DNA of 64,000 bases from Micromonospora sp. RHAY321 (lineage in GTDB: Bacteria; Actinomycetota; Actinomycetes; Mycobacteriales; Micromonosporaceae). This document shows positions 35,379 through 44,760 of this stretch, piece after piece. The position numbers and the translations under genes are program-made. The stretch is taken from contig NZ_JAMHIW010000001.1 in the NCBI RefSeq assembly GCF_023896955.1, positions 897,330-961,329 of the forward strand. The letters run 5' to 3'. The notes under the pieces were generated by a model. It was not told where the DNA came from and made no database searches. It worked only from the letters and a program-made list of their open reading frames with translations. Positions within the stretch are counted from its first letter, which is position 1; each line of letters opens with the position of its first letter.

Positions 35379-36566
35379 ATGACCAGCCCGGACGCGGTCG
35401 ACGTCGACCAACCGCTCGCCGTGGACGTGCCCGCCGCGCCGCACGACGCCAGCGGCGAGCGGGTACCCACCCGCGACCTGGCCGGCCTCGCACCGGCGGC
35501 ACGCCCGGCACGCCGCTGGACCCCGGGCCGGGTGGTGGCCACCCCGGCAGCGCTGGAGCACCCCCACGGCCGACGGATCGCCGACCGGGTCGAGACGCTG
35601 GGCATCGAGGTGGAACGGCTGCGGTCCAACCGGCTCAGCGGCGTACGCGGGCGAACCGACCGGGAGACGTACGCGCGGGCCAAGGCGACCATGGCGATCG
35701 TGGTGAGCCCACCCTCGCGGCGCGCCCTGCAACCCATCGCGCCCAGCGCCGACTGGCGGGTCGACCTGGCCGAGGGCTGCCCGGCGCACTGCCAGTACTG
35801 CTACCTCGCCGGGTCACTGTCCGGTCCGCCGGTGACCCGGGTGTACGCCGACCTCGACGACATCCTCGCCGGGCTGGCCGCGTACGCGGGGCGCGGAACG
35901 GTGACCAGCCGCAACGCGCGACGCGCGGACGAGGGCACCACCTTCGAGGCGTCCTGCTACACCGATCCCCTCGCGCTGGAGCACCTGACCGGCAGTTGGC
36001 GGCGGGCCGTGCGGCACTTCGCCGCCTGGGACGCGCCGGTGCAACTGCGCTGGACCACCAAGTACGCCGACGTGGACACCTTCGTCGGGCTGGCGCACGC
36101 CGGCCGCACCCGGGTCCGGTTCAGCGTCAACTGCGCCCCCGTCAGCGAACGGTTCGAGGGCGGCACGGCCCGCGTGCCGGACCGGCTCGCCGCGCTGCGC
36201 CGCCTCGCGCTCGACGGCTACCCCGTCGGGTTGACCATCGCACCGATCATGCCGCTGCCGGACTGGCGGGAGCGCTACGGCGAGCTGCTGGACCAGGTCC
36301 GCGCGGCGGTCGACGGGGTTCCGGAGCTGGACCTCACCGCGGAGCTCATCACCCACCGGTTCACTCCGGGCAGCAAGGAGGTGCTGCTCGGCTGGTACCC
36401 GCGGACCCGACTGGAGATGGACGAGGAGTCCCGCAGCCGCAAGCACGGCAGGTTCGGCGCGGTCAAGTACGTCTACCCGCGCGACACGATGGCCGAGCTG
36501 CGCGGCTGGTTCACCGCCGAACTGGCCACACGGCTGCCGGCCTGCCGGATCCTCTACTGGACCTGA
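35379..36566 (+). CDS. Spore photoproduct lyase family radical SAM protein
   Basis: The 395-residue protein contains the radical-SAM cluster motif CPAHCQYC (Cys134, Cys138, Cys141) in the spacing typical of spore photoproduct lyase. FEASCYTDPLALEHL follows, where Cys193 lies at a position plausible for the hydrogen-donor cysteine. The C-terminal region LITHRFTPGSKEVLLGWYP is also characteristic. SPL repairs UV-induced spore photoproduct, and some actinobacteria make spores, but the family also has non-repair members. A 120-residue N-terminal extension of unknown role precedes the motif. The ATG has a weak ribosome binding site. Confidence 0.88.
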   Translation: MTSPDAVDVDQPLAVDVPAAPHDASGERVPTRDLAGLAPAARPARRWTPGRVVATPAALEHPHGRRIADRVETLGIEVERLRSNRLSGVRGRTDRETYARAKATMAIVVSPPSRRALQPIAPSADWRVDLAEGCPAHCQYCYLAGSLSGPPVTRVYADLDDILAGLAAYAGRGTVTSRNARRADEGTTFEASCYTDPLALEHLTGSWRRAVRHFAAWDAPVQLRWTTKYADVDTFVGLAHAGRTRVRFSVNCAPVSERFEGGTARVPDRLAALRRLALDGYPVGLTIAPIMPLPDWRERYGELLDQVRAAVDGVPELDLTAELITHRFTPGSKEVLLGWYPRTRLEMDEESRSRKHGRFGAVKYVYPRDTMAELRGWFTAELATRLPACRILYWT

Positions 36567-36583
36567 CCGGCCGGAGGCCGGTC
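36565..36583. terminator. Convergent hairpin after the SPL gene
   Basis: GACCGGCC-GGA-GGCCGGTC is a perfect 8-bp stem that overlaps the SPL stop codon and sits 8 bases before the end of the DUF664 gene. Confidence 0.6.
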
Positions 36584-36590
36584 GACGAGG

Positions 36591-37109
36591 TCAGACTCCC
36601 ACGGCGCCGTCGATGCCCTCGCGCAGGAAGTCCGCGTGGCCGTTGTGCCGGGCGTACTCGTGGATCAGGTGCAGCATCACCAGGCGCAGCGACACGTCCT
36701 CCCCGGAGCGGGCGTTGTGTCCGGTCACGTCGAGCGACGGCGCGGCCCGCTCGATGCGGCGGGCGTGCTCGACCTCGCGCTGCCAGGCGTCGAACGCCTC
36801 GGCGCGGGTGGCTGAGCTGGCGTCGTACGCCTGCTGGTAGTCGCCGGTCTCCGACCAGACCAGCGGGACGTCCTGGCCGTCGATCACCCGCCGGAACCAG
36901 GCCCGTTCCACCTCGGCCATGTGTCGGACCAGCCCGAGCAGGGACAGCGTCGAGGGCGGCATCGACTGCCGGCGCAGGTCGGCGTCGGAGAGGCCGTCGC
37001 ACTTGAGGGCGAGGGTCGCGCGGTGGAAGTCGAGGAAGGCGCGCAGCGTCTCCCGCTCCCCACCGGTCACCGGTGGGCCGATCCGTTCGGTGGTCACGAC
37101 GTCGATCAT
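36591..37109 (-). CDS. DinB-like DUF664 family protein
   Basis: This is a 172-residue four-helix-bundle protein of the DinB/DUF664 superfamily, which includes thiol-dependent (mycothiol, bacillithiol) transferases. Three histidines that would bind metal are visible: LVRHMAEVERAWF (near residue 63), and HLIHEYARHNGHADFLRE near the C-terminus. ATG 37109 (MIDVVTTERIG) is chosen because the frame further upstream is only the shadow of the VanX-like gene. A mycothiol-dependent detoxification role is inferred from the family. Confidence 0.83.
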   Translation of the reverse strand: MIDVVTTERIGPPVTGGERETLRAFLDFHRATLALKCDGLSDADLRRQSMPPSTLSLLGLVRHMAEVERAWFRRVIDGQDVPLVWSETGDYQQAYDASSATRAEAFDAWQREVEHARRIERAAPSLDVTGHNARSGEDVSLRLVMLHLIHEYARHNGHADFLREGIDGAVGV

Positions 37110-37147
37110 GCCGGACGGCGTCGGCGGCGCCGGTGCGGGCCGGGTCG

Positions 37148-37993
37148 TCAGCCGACCGAGGAACGGGCCACCGGCGCGGCGAAGTAGGTGTCCGGGTACG
37201 GCTCGTCGCGGTAGCGATAGTGCCACCACTCGCGGTCGTAGTTGACGAACCCGGCGTCGGTCATCAGCCGCCGCAACAACCGCCGGTTGTCCCGGGCCGC
37301 GTCGGTGATCCGGGGATCGGCGGTGTGTGCCCGGGCGTCGAAGCAGTCGAAGCCGGTGCCCATGTCGATGCTGTTGTCGGCGAACCGCTGCCCGCGTGGC
37401 GCGGTGCAGGCCACCAACGGCTGCCCGGGCACGTACGGGGGCTGGCTGGCGGCGGGCTCGTCGATCAGGGTCAGGTCCAGGGTGCTGCCCCGGCTGTGCG
37501 CGGTGGGCGCTCCGATGTAGCCGTCGGCGAAGAGCCGGCTCTTGGCGACGTCCGGATAGAACTCGGCCTTCGTCTGCTGCTCGCCGGGACGCTTCGCCCA
37601 CGCGACGAAGTCGTCCACCGCCGGCTGCGGGCGGTAGCAGTCGTACACCTTGAGGCTGTGCCCACCCGCCAGCGCGGCGTCCTGCACCCGGCGCAGCGCC
37701 TCGGCTGCCTGCCGGGTGAGCAGGCACAGCGGCTCCCGGTAGGCGGTCACCGGCCGGCCGACGAAGTTGTGCGCGGTGGCGTACCGGATGTCGGCGTGGA
37801 TACGCGGGTCGAGGTCGGTCAGCACCACGAACCCCGGCAGCCGGGCGGTGGCGGACGGTTCGGGGCTCACCGACGCCGGAGGTGTCGGGGCAGGAGGTGT
37901 CGGGGCCGGGCGGGGCTCCGGCCGGGAGCAGCCGCCGAGCAGCGCGACCAGCACGAGCACGACGGCGGCGCCCACCCGGCCTGACCTGCGCAC
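37148..37993 (-). CDS. VanX-like D-Ala-D-Ala dipeptidase lipoprotein
   Basis: This is a 281-residue exported protein of peptidase family M15D. The signal ends in a lipobox (LVALLGGCSR, Cys22), followed by a Pro-rich linker. The VanX-type domain shows DIRYATAHNFVGRPV, VYDCYRPQPAVDDFVAW, SRGSTLDLTLID (SRGSxxDL zinc site) and EWWHYRY (catalytic Glu and zinc His). It should cleave D-Ala-D-Ala dipeptide or similar wall-derived peptides outside the cell. Cell-wall turnover is more likely than glycopeptide resistance, because vanHAS partners are absent. The GTG start is 40 bases from the esterase stop on the same strand. Confidence 0.92.
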   Translation of the reverse strand: MRRSGRVGAAVVLVLVALLGGCSRPEPRPAPTPPAPTPPASVSPEPSATARLPGFVVLTDLDPRIHADIRYATAHNFVGRPVTAYREPLCLLTRQAAEALRRVQDAALAGGHSLKVYDCYRPQPAVDDFVAWAKRPGEQQTKAEFYPDVAKSRLFADGYIGAPTAHSRGSTLDLTLIDEPAASQPPYVPGQPLVACTAPRGQRFADNSIDMGTGFDCFDARAHTADPRITDAARDNRRLLRRLMTDAGFVNYDREWWHYRYRDEPYPDTYFAAPVARSSVG

Positions 37994-38033
37994 CCGTCCT
38001 GTCTACCAGGCCCGGCCGGTGCTCGGCGACGGA

Positions 38034-39032
38034 TCAGCTCCCGGTCGCCGTCTGAGCCGGTCGGACGCCCTCGCCCAGGTGCTTCAGGAGGAAGCGGAAC
38101 GCCGCCTCGTCGTCGTCGATCCCGCCGGCCTCGTGGCCGTTGTACCGCCACACCGACAGTTCGGTCGGCCCGGCGTGGGCGTTGACGGCCGCGTAGACCG
38201 TCGACGGCGGCACGATGTCGTCCATCAACGCCACCGAGTACCGCGCCGGCCGGCGGCAGCGCCGGGCGAAATTGACCCCGTCGACGTACGCCAGGGTGGT
38301 CAGCACCCGCTCCTCGGCGTCCCGGTGGATCGCCAGGTAGTCGCGGATCTCCCGGTACGGCCGCGCGTCGGTGGCCACCACCGCACGCGGGATGTCGCAG
38401 AGGAACGGCACGAAGGCGACCACCGCCCGCACGCCCGGTGCCAGCGCGCCCGCCGCGAGCGCCAGCCCACCGCCCTGGCTGTGCCCGAGCACCGCCACCC
38501 GGGTCGGGTCGACCACCGGCAGGGTCCGGACGGCGTCCACCGCCCGGACCGCGTCGGTGATCAACCGCCGGTAGTAGTAGGTGCGCGGGTCGGCGATACC
38601 CCGGGTGGCCACTCCGGGCGCCTCCGGACCGGCGGCACCCGGATCCGGGGTGGCACCCCGACTCCAACCCGAACCCTGCCCCCGGGTGTCCATCTGCAGG
38701 TGCGCGAACCCGGCCGCCGACCAGAGCAGGTTCTCCAGCGGATGCCCGCGCCCGCCGCCGTAACCGGCGTACTGCACCAGGGTCGGCAGTGCCGTGCCGG
38801 CCCCTCGGGGCACCCGCAGCCAGGCCCGCACGGGCTGGCCGGCGAAGCCCGGGAACGTCACGTCGAACACGTCGACGCTCGCCAGCCCGGTCGTCACCGG
38901 CTCTGCCCGCACCGGCCAGCCGGCATCCCGTGCCTCGGCCAGGGTGCCGGCCCAGAACTGGTCGAAGTCCGCCGGTTCCCGGACCGCGCTGCGGTAGCCG
39001 CGCAGCTGCTCCTCGGGCAGGTCGGTGTACAC
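38034..39032 (-). CDS. CE7 acetyl xylan esterase / cephalosporin-C deacetylase
   Basis: This 332-residue AXE1-type esterase of carbohydrate esterase family 7 should remove acetyl groups from xylo-oligosaccharides. The catalytic triad is Ser185 (GHSQGG), Asp271 (LMDDIVPP) and His300 (NGHEAG), and the RGQG oxyanion segment (117-120) is present. There is no signal peptide, so it acts inside the cell on imported, acetylated oligosaccharides. It starts 7 bases after the GH3 stop, so both are in the sugar-uptake operon. An alternative substrate is any small acetylated sugar or cephalosporin C. Confidence 0.93.
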   Translation of the reverse strand: MYTDLPEEQLRGYRSAVREPADFDQFWAGTLAEARDAGWPVRAEPVTTGLASVDVFDVTFPGFAGQPVRAWLRVPRGAGTALPTLVQYAGYGGGRGHPLENLLWSAAGFAHLQMDTRGQGSGWSRGATPDPGAAGPEAPGVATRGIADPRTYYYRRLITDAVRAVDAVRTLPVVDPTRVAVLGHSQGGGLALAAGALAPGVRAVVAFVPFLCDIPRAVVATDARPYREIRDYLAIHRDAEERVLTTLAYVDGVNFARRCRRPARYSVALMDDIVPPSTVYAAVNAHAGPTELSVWRYNGHEAGGIDDDEAAFRFLLKHLGEGVRPAQTATGS

Positions 39033-39039
39033 GTCGCGC

Positions 39040-41415
39040 TCAGTCGGTCGGGTGGGCCGTGAACAGGGGGTGCATCCGCCGGGTGTGGTCCACCTGCCGT
39101 ACCGGCCCGGTCAGCTCGACGGTCGCCACCAGCCGCGGTTGGGTGCTGGACGAGGCGAGCCGCAACTCCAGCTCCCCCGGCTCGACCACCCGCCGCCCGT
39201 CCCGCCCGGTGAACGAGAGCACGTCGGCCGGCACGGTCACCTCGATCCGGCGGCAGGCGCCGGCCTCCAGCGGCACCCGCAGGTAGCCGATCAACCGCTG
39301 CACCGGCTGCACCACCGAGGCCACCGGGTCGTGCGCGTAGAGCTGCACCACCTCACTGCCCCACCGGGTGCCGCTGTTGCGCAGCGTGAAGGCCAGCCGC
39401 AGTTCCCCGTCGGTCTTAGCCGTCGCCTGTTCGACCGTCAGCTCCGACCAGTCGAATCGCGTGTAGCTGAGCCCGTGCCCGAAGCCGTACGCGGGCGTGG
39501 GGTCGATGTTGGAGACGTCGCTGGCGTGGCCCAGCCGGGCGGCGAGGTAGGTGGTCGGCTGACCACCCGGGCCGCGCGGCACACTGACCGGCAGCCGGCC
39601 CTGCGGCTCGACCCGCCCGCTGAGCAGACCGGCGATCGCCGACGGCCCCTCCTCGCCCGGGAAGAACGACTGCACGATGGCCGCCGCCTCGTCGACCGCC
39701 CGGCCCAGCGCGTACGGCCGGCCGGCGATCAGCGTGACCACCACCGGGACGCCGACCTCCAGCAGCGCGTCCAGCAGCTGCTGCTGCACCCCGGGCAGGG
39801 CCAGCGACTCCGCGTCGCAGCCCTCACCGCTGGTGCCCCGGCCGAACAGCCCGGCCCGGTCACCCAGGGCCGCGATGACCACGTCCGCGCCCCGGGCCGC
39901 CTCGACGGCCGCCGCGAACCCGGCGGTCTCCGGACCGTCGACGCTCGCGCCGGGCACGACCACGACCTCGCTTCCGGGAAACTCGGCGCGCAGCGCCTGC
40001 GCGAGGGTGGGCAGCTCGATCCCGAGCGGCAGCTCCGGGTGGTGGGATCCGACGTGCACCGGGAACGAGTAGCAGCCCAGCACCGCCGTCGGACTCTCGG
40101 CCTGCGGGCCGACCACCGCGATCCGCGCCGGCCTGGCCAGCGGCAGGACGCCGTCGTTGCGCAGCAGGACGACGGCCTGCTCGGCCACCTCACGGGCGAG
40201 TTCCCGGTTGGCGGGTGGGTCCAGGTCGATGGTGCCCCGCACCGCCTCCGGGTCGGAGAGGTCGACGCCGGCGAGCGCCACCGGCACCGGGTCCCACCCG
40301 TCGTCGAGGAGCCCGAGCTGGGCCTTCTGCAGCAGCACCCGCCGCAACGCCCGGTCGATCAGCGCCTCGGGCACCCGCCCGGCGGCGAGGGCCTCGTGCA
40401 GCGGCTCACCGAAGGTCTTCACCGTCGGCAGCTCCACGTCGACTCCGGCGGCGAGGGCCAGGCCGGCGGCCTCGCCCCAACTGCCGGCCACCCCGTGCAG
40501 GGTACGCAGGAAGGCGATGGCGAAGTAGTCGGCCACGACCGTGCCGGTGAACCCCCAGGTGTCCCGGAGCAGGCCGGTGAGCAGCTCCTCGTCGGCCGCC
40601 GACGGCATGCCGTCGGTGTCGGTGTAGGCGTTCATCACCGACCGCGCGCCGCTCTCGCGTACCGCCATCTCGAACGGCGGCAGCATCACGTCGGCCCGCT
40701 CCCGTGGGCCCATGCCGACCGGCGCGTGGTTGCGCCCGGCCCGGGAGGCGGAGTAGCCGGCGAAGTGTTTCAGGGTGGCCACCACGCCGGCGGACTCCAA
40801 CCCCTGGATGTACGCGGTGGCGACCGTCCCCACCAGGTAGGGGTCCTCGCCGATGGTCTCCTCCACCCGCCCCCAGCGGGCGTCGCGGACCACGTCGAGC
40901 ACCGGCGCCAACCCCTGGTGCACACCGAGACTGCGCAGGTCCGCGCCGATCAGGCCGGCCATCCGCCGGATCAGTGCCGGGTCGAAGGTGGCACCCCAGG
41001 ACAACGGCACCGGGTACGCGGTCGCACCCCAGGTGGCGAAACCGGCCAGGCACTCCTCGTGGGCGAGGGCCGGGATGCCGAAACGGTTCGCGGCGGTGAT
41101 CCGCTGCTGGGTCCGCAGCAGGGAGAGTGCGCCGAGCGCCGGGTCGACCGGAGCGGTGCCGAACGGCCGGGTCAACTGCCCGAGCCCGGTGGGCAGCAAC
41201 TCGTCGAGGTCGACCGGCTCCTCCATCTCGTGCTGGTGGGGCGCGACCTCACCGCCGTCGGCGGAGGCGCCCACCCAGACGCCGTACAGCTGGGCGATCT
41301 TCTCCGGCAGGGTCATCGCGGCGACGAGGGCATCGACGCGGGTGGGCAGGTCGTAGGAGGGATCGTTCCAGATGGTGGTGCTCGGTTCGGTGTCCACGGT
41401 CACGTTGTCGGTCAC
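39040..41415 (-). CDS. GH3 beta-glycosidase (beta-xylosidase-like)
   Basis: This is a 791-residue family-3 glycoside hydrolase without a signal peptide. The N-terminal barrel has the substrate motif KHFAGYSASRAGRNHAPV and the nucleophile Asp296 in VVADYFAI, a spelling common in xylosidase-like members. The second alpha/beta domain (about 420-620) and the fibronectin-like C-terminal domain (about 690-780) are complete. It should hydrolyse imported oligosaccharides to monosaccharides. The neighbouring acetyl xylan esterase makes xylosides the best guess, although glucosides cannot be excluded. The GTG start is 97 bases below the permease stop in the same transcription unit. Confidence 0.92.
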   Translation of the reverse strand: MTDNVTVDTEPSTTIWNDPSYDLPTRVDALVAAMTLPEKIAQLYGVWVGASADGGEVAPHQHEMEEPVDLDELLPTGLGQLTRPFGTAPVDPALGALSLLRTQQRITAANRFGIPALAHEECLAGFATWGATAYPVPLSWGATFDPALIRRMAGLIGADLRSLGVHQGLAPVLDVVRDARWGRVEETIGEDPYLVGTVATAYIQGLESAGVVATLKHFAGYSASRAGRNHAPVGMGPRERADVMLPPFEMAVRESGARSVMNAYTDTDGMPSAADEELLTGLLRDTWGFTGTVVADYFAIAFLRTLHGVAGSWGEAAGLALAAGVDVELPTVKTFGEPLHEALAAGRVPEALIDRALRRVLLQKAQLGLLDDGWDPVPVALAGVDLSDPEAVRGTIDLDPPANRELAREVAEQAVVLLRNDGVLPLARPARIAVVGPQAESPTAVLGCYSFPVHVGSHHPELPLGIELPTLAQALRAEFPGSEVVVVPGASVDGPETAGFAAAVEAARGADVVIAALGDRAGLFGRGTSGEGCDAESLALPGVQQQLLDALLEVGVPVVVTLIAGRPYALGRAVDEAAAIVQSFFPGEEGPSAIAGLLSGRVEPQGRLPVSVPRGPGGQPTTYLAARLGHASDVSNIDPTPAYGFGHGLSYTRFDWSELTVEQATAKTDGELRLAFTLRNSGTRWGSEVVQLYAHDPVASVVQPVQRLIGYLRVPLEAGACRRIEVTVPADVLSFTGRDGRRVVEPGELELRLASSSTQPRLVATVELTGPVRQVDHTRRMHPLFTAHPTD

Positions 41416-41512
41416 TTTCCTCCGACGCCCGCCGGCCCCCGTACGAGGGACCGCCGGGCGAACAGGTAGACGGTTATGCGGTGTTTCGCTTCTCTGCGCG
41501 TACCGGTGCTGC

Positions 41513-42376
41513 TCAGCCCTTCACCGCACCCTGCAGGCCACCGACGATCTGCTTCTCGGCGAAGGTGAAGAAGAGAAGTGCCGGCAGCATCGCCAGCGAG
41601 GTGAACGCGAGGATTCCCGCGGTGTCGGAGGTGTACTGGCTGGAGAAGTTCTGCACGCCCAGCGGCAGGGTGTGCAGGTCGGCGTCGCCGAGCACGAGCA
41701 GCGGCAGGAGGAAGGCGTTCCAGCTCGCCACGAACGCGAGGACCCCGACGGTGACCAGCGCGGGCCGGGACAGCGGCAGCATGACCCGCCAGAGGAAACC
41801 GAGCCGGCCGGCGCCGTCGATCGCCGCGGCGTCCTCCAACTCGCGGGGTACGGCGGCCAGGAACGGACGCAGGATCACGATCGTGAGCGGCAGCGAGAAG
41901 GCGACCTGCGGGAGGATCACCGCGTAGTAGGAGTTGATCAGGTTGAGGTCACGCAGCATCAGGTAGAGCGGCAGGATCGCCGCCCCGGAGGGGAAGAGCA
42001 GACCGAGGGTGAAGAAGGTGTAGAGCGCCTCACGCCCGCGGAAGCTGTAGCGGGCGAGCACGAACGCGGCGCAGACGCCGAGCAGCACGACCGCGAGCGT
42101 CGTGCCCAGGGCGATCACCGCGCTGTTGAACGCCTGCTGCCAGAAGTCGCTGCGCGTCAGCACCCGGGCGTAGTTGTCCCACACCCACGGGTCGGGCAGC
42201 CCGGCCGGGTCCGCGATGATCTGCGGGGTGGTGCGGAAGCCACCGACGATCACATAGACCACCGGGGCGATGGAGACGGCGGCGATCGCGAGGGCCAGCC
42301 CGTAGGTCAGCGGACTGCCCCACGAGAACGGACGGCGGTGCGACGACGAGGGGGACGTCAGCGCGTTCTCGGCCAC
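41513..42376 (-). CDS. Carbohydrate ABC transporter permease (MalG type)
   Basis: This 287-residue inner-membrane permease has six predicted helices. The EAA loop is visible as ELEDAAAIDGAGRLGFLWRVMLPLSRPAL, which contacts the ATPase. GTG 42376 is chosen because GGAGG lies about 8 bases upstream and the first gene of the pair ends 2 bases before it. With the other permease it forms the channel for the oligosaccharide bound by the lipoprotein upstream. No ATP-binding subunit is encoded here. Many actinobacterial sugar porters share a global MsiK-type ATPase made elsewhere. Confidence 0.93.
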   Translation of the reverse strand: MAENALTSPSSSHRRPFSWGSPLTYGLALAIAAVSIAPVVYVIVGGFRTTPQIIADPAGLPDPWVWDNYARVLTRSDFWQQAFNSAVIALGTTLAVVLLGVCAAFVLARYSFRGREALYTFFTLGLLFPSGAAILPLYLMLRDLNLINSYYAVILPQVAFSLPLTIVILRPFLAAVPRELEDAAAIDGAGRLGFLWRVMLPLSRPALVTVGVLAFVASWNAFLLPLLVLGDADLHTLPLGVQNFSSQYTSDTAGILAFTSLAMLPALLFFTFAEKQIVGGLQGAVKG

Positions 42377-42378
42377 GG

Positions 42379-43377
42379 TCAGTTCCTCCTTCCGGTGACG
42401 GCGCCCTCGATGTCGCGGCGGAGGAGGAAGCGCTGGAACAGCAGCGCCGCGATGAAGGAGATGGCGAACAGGATCACGGCGACCGCGTTGCCGTAGCCCC
42501 AGAGCCGGGCGAAGAAGCCGTTGTCCACCATGTAGGTGGCCATGGTGGCCGAGGCGCCGAGCGACCGGACCGCGGGCACCGAGGTCACCCAGATCACCTC
42601 GAAGGCCTGCAGCGAGCCGATCATCGACAGGAACATCCAGATCCGGAACGTCGGGCCCAGCAGCGGGAGCGTGACGTGGCGCTGGGTCTGCCACCAACTC
42701 GCGCCGTCGATCGCGGCGGCCTCGGTCAGCTCGGGCGGCACGTTCGACAGGCCGGCGAGCAGGAGAACGATCGCGAAGCCGACGTATTTCCAGGTCAGGA
42801 CGAACAGCATCGTCCAGATCACGACGTCGAGGTCGGCGAGCCACGCCTGCACGAAGTTGCCCAGGCCGATCTGCTTCAGCAGGGCGTCGACGGTGCCGCC
42901 GCCGGTGAGCAGCAGCTTCCACATGATGCCGACGGTGACCTCGGCGAGGACGTACGGCACGAACACCAGGAGCCGGACCACGGTGCGGCCGCGGAAGCGA
43001 CGGTTGAGCAGCAGGGCCACGGCCAGGGCGATGGGGCCCTGGATCAGCAGTGACCCGAACACGATGATGGCGTTGTTGCGCAGAGCGTCCAGGAAGATCG
43101 GGTCCTGGAAGGCGAGGACGTAGTTGTTGAATCCGACGAACTCGGTGGGCGGCCCGACTCCGCGCCAGCGAAAGAGGCTGTAGTAGACCGCGAAGCCCAT
43201 CGGCACCAGCACGAACATCACGTAGACGACGACCGCCGGCGTGGTGAGCCCGATGATCTCGTACCACTTGCGTCTGGTCTCGGCGGCGCGGGACGACGGG
43301 CGTCGGGCGGCCGGGGGGCCCGCCGGCGGCACGGACATGCCGCCGGCGGGGCTCAGGGTCGGGTTGGTGGAGGTCAC
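42379..43377 (-). CDS. Carbohydrate ABC transporter permease (MalF type)
   Basis: The 332-residue permease has six membrane helices after a 35-residue cytoplasmic N-terminus rich in Pro and Arg. Its EAA loop reads ELTEAAAIDGASWWQTQRHVTLPLLGPTF. GTG 43377 overlaps the stop of the binding-protein gene as GTGA, so the two are translationally coupled. It pairs with the MalG-type permease 2 bases downstream. The substrate is set by the binding protein and is most likely a plant-derived oligosaccharide. Confidence 0.93.
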   Translation of the reverse strand: MTSTNPTLSPAGGMSVPPAGPPAARRPSSRAAETRRKWYEIIGLTTPAVVVYVMFVLVPMGFAVYYSLFRWRGVGPPTEFVGFNNYVLAFQDPIFLDALRNNAIIVFGSLLIQGPIALAVALLLNRRFRGRTVVRLLVFVPYVLAEVTVGIMWKLLLTGGGTVDALLKQIGLGNFVQAWLADLDVVIWTMLFVLTWKYVGFAIVLLLAGLSNVPPELTEAAAIDGASWWQTQRHVTLPLLGPTFRIWMFLSMIGSLQAFEVIWVTSVPAVRSLGASATMATYMVDNGFFARLWGYGNAVAVILFAISFIAALLFQRFLLRRDIEGAVTGRRN

Positions 43378-44681
43378 TTCTTCGCGGCCGCCTTCATCGC
43401 CTCGACGACCTTCTCCGGGGTCCCGTTGCCGGCGAAGATGGCGATGATCGCGTCGTTCATCGCGCTGCCGACGGTGCTGCCGAAGGCCGTGTCCAGCCAG
43501 AGCTGCACATACGTCGCACTCGAGGTGGCCTCCAGGATGGACTTCAGGGCGGGGTCGGCCACGCCGGCCTCCGCACCCTTCGCCACGGGCAGGCCGGTGC
43601 GGGTCTCCGCAAAGCCCTTCTGCACCTCGGGGCTCACGATGTACTTGAGGAACTCGACGCACTCGGCCGGAGCGTTCTTCGCGCAGGCGAAACCGTCGCC
43701 GCCGCCGAGGGCCGCCTTCGGGTCACCGGCGGAGCCGGCGATCGCCGGTACGGGGAACCAGCCGAGGAACTTCGTGAGCGCTTGCTTATCCTCGGCCACG
43801 GTCTCCAGGGTGCCCCTGTTCCAGTCACCCATCAGCTCCATCGCGGCCTTGCCGTTGGCGACCAGCCCGTTGGCGCTGGTCGGGTCGTTCTGGCCCGGCG
43901 TCGCGATGAAGTTCGGCTGGAACGGGTTGGTGCCGATGAAGGTCTTCAGGTCCTGTCCCGCCTTGACGAAGCACGGGTCGTCGAAGACCGGCTCGACGGA
44001 TGCCTTCTTGAGCGTGTCGACCGAGCAGGCACGCAGCGCGAAGTTGTACCACCAGTGCGCGGCGGGCCACTTGTCGCCGGCCCCCAGCGCGATCGGGATG
44101 ACGTTGATGGCCTTGAGCTTCGTGACCGCCTGGTTGAGCTCCTCGAAAGTGGTCGGAGGAGCGGTGATGCCCGCTTTCGCGAACATGTCCTTGTTGTACC
44201 AGATGCCCTCGATGCCCATCCGGTACGGCAGGCCGTACTGCTTGCCGTTCACCTGCCAGATCTCGGTCGCGCTGCCGATGTTGGCGACCTCGTCCTTGAC
44301 CTGACCGGTGATGTCCTTGAGGTAGTCGGCCTCCACCTGCTCACGCATCTCGCCGCCGCCCCACGCCTGGAAGATGTCCGGCGGGTCGCTGGACAGCAGC
44401 GCGGCGGGGAGCCGGGTGCGCTGGAGCTGGTTGGTCTCGATCGCCTCGATCTGGACCGTGACGGTCGGGTGCAGTGCGGAGAAGTCCTTCGCGACCTTCT
44501 CCCAGTAGGTCTTGCCAGGCCCGTCCTGGGAGGCGTTGTGCCACCAGGTCAGGGTCACCGGGTTTTTGTAGAGCTCGTTCTCGGCGGGTGCCTCGCTGTC
44601 GCCGCCGTTACACCCGGCGACGAGCAGTGCGGTCGTCATCAACAGCGCCAGGGTGGCGCCCGCGCGGTGCTTCATCGCCAT
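43374..44681 (-). CDS. Sugar-binding lipoprotein of ABC transporter
   Basis: The 435-residue solute-binding protein of family 1 has a lipobox LLVAGC (Cys24). ATG 44681 is preferred over GTG 44687 because the Shine-Dalgarno GAGGAGA is 7 bases from the ATG but only 1 from the GTG. Typical features are VTLTWWHNASQDGPGKTYWEKVAKDF at the N-terminus, DIFQAWGGGEM and GKAAMELMGDWN. It captures the sugar outside the membrane for the two permeases. It heads the operon, behind a sigma-70-type promoter and a LacI operator. Confidence 0.94.
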   Translation of the reverse strand: MAMKHRAGATLALLMTTALLVAGCNGGDSEAPAENELYKNPVTLTWWHNASQDGPGKTYWEKVAKDFSALHPTVTVQIEAIETNQLQRTRLPAALLSSDPPDIFQAWGGGEMREQVEADYLKDITGQVKDEVANIGSATEIWQVNGKQYGLPYRMGIEGIWYNKDMFAKAGITAPPTTFEELNQAVTKLKAINVIPIALGAGDKWPAAHWWYNFALRACSVDTLKKASVEPVFDDPCFVKAGQDLKTFIGTNPFQPNFIATPGQNDPTSANGLVANGKAAMELMGDWNRGTLETVAEDKQALTKFLGWFPVPAIAGSAGDPKAALGGGDGFACAKNAPAECVEFLKYIVSPEVQKGFAETRTGLPVAKGAEAGVADPALKSILEATSSATYVQLWLDTAFGSTVGSAMNDAIIAIFAGNGTPEKVVEAMKAAAKK

Positions 44682-44726
44682 CGACACGTCTCCTCGACTA
44701 GCAGTGGCGGTACTTAGGTGCGGCGA

Positions 44727-44754
44727 GTTTTACAGTCCCGTAACGGGGTGTCAA
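44727..44754 (-). promoter_or_regulatory. Promoter of the sugar ABC/GH3/CE7 operon
   Basis: On the minus strand TTGACA (44754-44749) is followed after 16 bases by TAAAAC (44732-44727), a near-consensus housekeeping promoter. It lies 45 bases upstream of the binding-protein start and 6 bases from the LacI operator on the upstream side. Confidence 0.7.
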
Positions 44755-44760
44755 CCGTTG

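Noticed and set aside
39025..41469. An 814-codon open frame on the plus strand
   Set aside because: It lies wholly opposite the GH3 gene, which has a complete set of family motifs; the plus-strand product resembles no protein family.
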